64,000 nt of DNA from KBS-96 sp963722585 (GTDB lineage Bacteria > Acidobacteriota > Terriglobia > Bryobacterales > Bryobacteraceae), in assembly GCA_963722585.1 (NCBI GenBank), contig CAVRNU010000022.1, positions 62,001-126,000 of the forward strand. The letters are read 5' to 3'. Each line of letters starts with the position of its first letter. Position 1 is the stretch's first letter. A model generated the notes under the pieces. It did no database searches. It had not been told where the DNA came from and saw nothing but the letters and a program-made list of their open reading frames with translations. Of this stretch, positions 63,253 through 64,000 are shown piece by piece. The translations under genes were made by a program, and so were the position numbers.

Positions 63253-64000
63253 GGACCCATCGAGCGGTTCACTTCTTATTTCAACGAACCGCTGGACTCG
63301 GATCTGTCGTTCCCGGTCCTATTCGAGGATCGAGCCGGATTGCTCTGGTTGGGCACTTCAGATCGGGGGCTGCTCAGCTTCGACCCCAAAACGCAGCGAT
63401 TCAGGGCGTATAATCACAACTCCGACGACCCGCAGAGCCTTAGTAACAACAAGGTAACTTCTATCCAGGAAGACCGGCACAGTCGGCTGTGGGTTGGCAC
63501 CAAGTACGGACTCAATCTGCTCGATCGAAGTCTGGGAACCGTTGTCACCATCTTCACCAAAAACGATGGGTTACCTGACAACGCTATTGAGTCAATTCGG
63601 GAAGACCGTCATGGATATCTCTGGCTGGGCACGCACAATGGCATCAGCCGATTTGACCCGCAGGCGCGGTCGTTCCACAATTATTTCGTGCCGGACGGGC
63701 TGGCCAGCAATTTCATGGACCCATACGGAGCCGGAGGCAGTTGCCAGACTCCGAACGATGAAATGGTGTTCGTCTCGAGTGCTGGGTGACAACATTCTTC
63801 CCGGAACGAATTTCCGAGAATCGTCGCGTGCCGCCGGTCAGGTTGACCGATTTCCTTCTGTTTAATAAGCCCGTGCCTCAGGGCAGAGACTCACCGCTCA
63901 GTAAATCGATCTGGGCCACGAATTCCCTCACGCTGACGCATCGTCAAAGCATTTTCACGATTGAGTTCGCCGCCTTAAGTTATGTTGCTCCAGAAAGGAA
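63253..64000 (+). pseudogene. Two-component regulator propeller (Reg_prop) protein, 5'-truncated and frameshifted, continues past window
   Basis: The sequence from about 63253 reads FTSYFNEPLDSDLSFPVLFEDRAGLLWLGTSDRGLLSFDP, then further propeller repeats (NKVTSIQEDRHSRLWVGTKYGLNLLDR, NAIESIREDRHGYLWLGTHNGISRFDP). It stops at 63789 (VFVSSAG). One base off, it continues VTTFFPERISENRRVPPVRLTDFLLFNKPVP and LTHRQSIFTIEFAALSYVAPE, the Y_Y_Y-type beta domain that follows the propeller in large hybrid sensor kinases. The N-terminal signal and first propeller are missing, and the kinase part would be beyond the window. It is cut at its 5' end where the TonB receptor remnant begins on the other strand. 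Confidence 0.8.

Noticed and set aside
1..64000. CRISPR array or cas genes
   Set aside because: No series of regularly spaced direct repeats and no Cas-like protein was found.

Overview
The window looks like a chromosomal segment of an Acidobacteriota bacterium, probably of the Solibacter/Bryobacter group. This rests on gene content only. There are six large Oar-type TonB-dependent receptors with an N-terminal carboxypeptidase-regulatory-like domain, many Tat-exported enzymes (RRxF leaders), two PQQ dehydrogenase/diheme cytochrome systems, GH127 and DUF1080 sugar enzymes, and small interspersed palindromic repeats. No rRNA was seen. The only tRNA found is tRNA-Leu(UAG).

Layout. 1-8.3 kb (minus): an outer-membrane biogenesis run made of an Omp85/TamA-BamA-like protein, a SurA-type chaperone without a parvulin domain, and TamB, followed by a GH127 gene cut by the window edge. 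8.4-12.2 kb: ThiF-like adenylyltransferase, DsbA-family thiol protein, asparagine synthase and a tiny zinc-ribbon ORF. 12.4-16 kb: a TonB receptor and a LytTR response regulator. 16.3-22.3 kb (plus): a short dcw cluster, murG-murC-ftsQ-ftsA-ftsZ, with a three-hairpin palindromic repeat between ftsA and ftsZ and an intrinsic terminator after ftsZ. 22.4-27.1 kb: a frameshifted TPR protein and a frameshifted TonB receptor.

27.3-49.4 kb is an accessory catabolic region: exported SelA-fold PLP enzymes (two copies), a fused cytochrome-PQQ dehydrogenase, a CBM9-like protein, HbpS/GlcG, an exported RraA-like protein, a Tat-exported RidA, a PIG-L deacetylase, a PD40 propeller protein and four receptors. 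It may be an extracytoplasmic pathway for amino-group-bearing sugars or acids. Inside it sits a decayed hicBA toxin-antitoxin module whose hicB is split by a complete 1.2 kb IS630-family element; removing the IS and one TA copy restores the hicB frame exactly.

49.5-59.2 kb: a membrane-anchored regulator, an exported sugar isomerase/epimerase diverging from a DUF1080 hydrolase, a pseudokinase-SPOR membrane protein, the threonine-degradation pair tdh-kbl, and a second PQQ dehydrogenase with a separate diheme cytochrome. 59.3-64 kb: tRNA-Leu with a truncated integrase against its 3' end, then two N-terminally truncated, frameshifted genes meeting head to head at about 63.24 kb (a TonB receptor and a two-component-regulator propeller protein).

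Single-base frame breaks recur at about 22.91, 24.99, 38.43, 40.98, 62.08 and 63.79 kb. They could be real decay or residual sequencing error. Functional names rest on motif reading only; no database search was possible.
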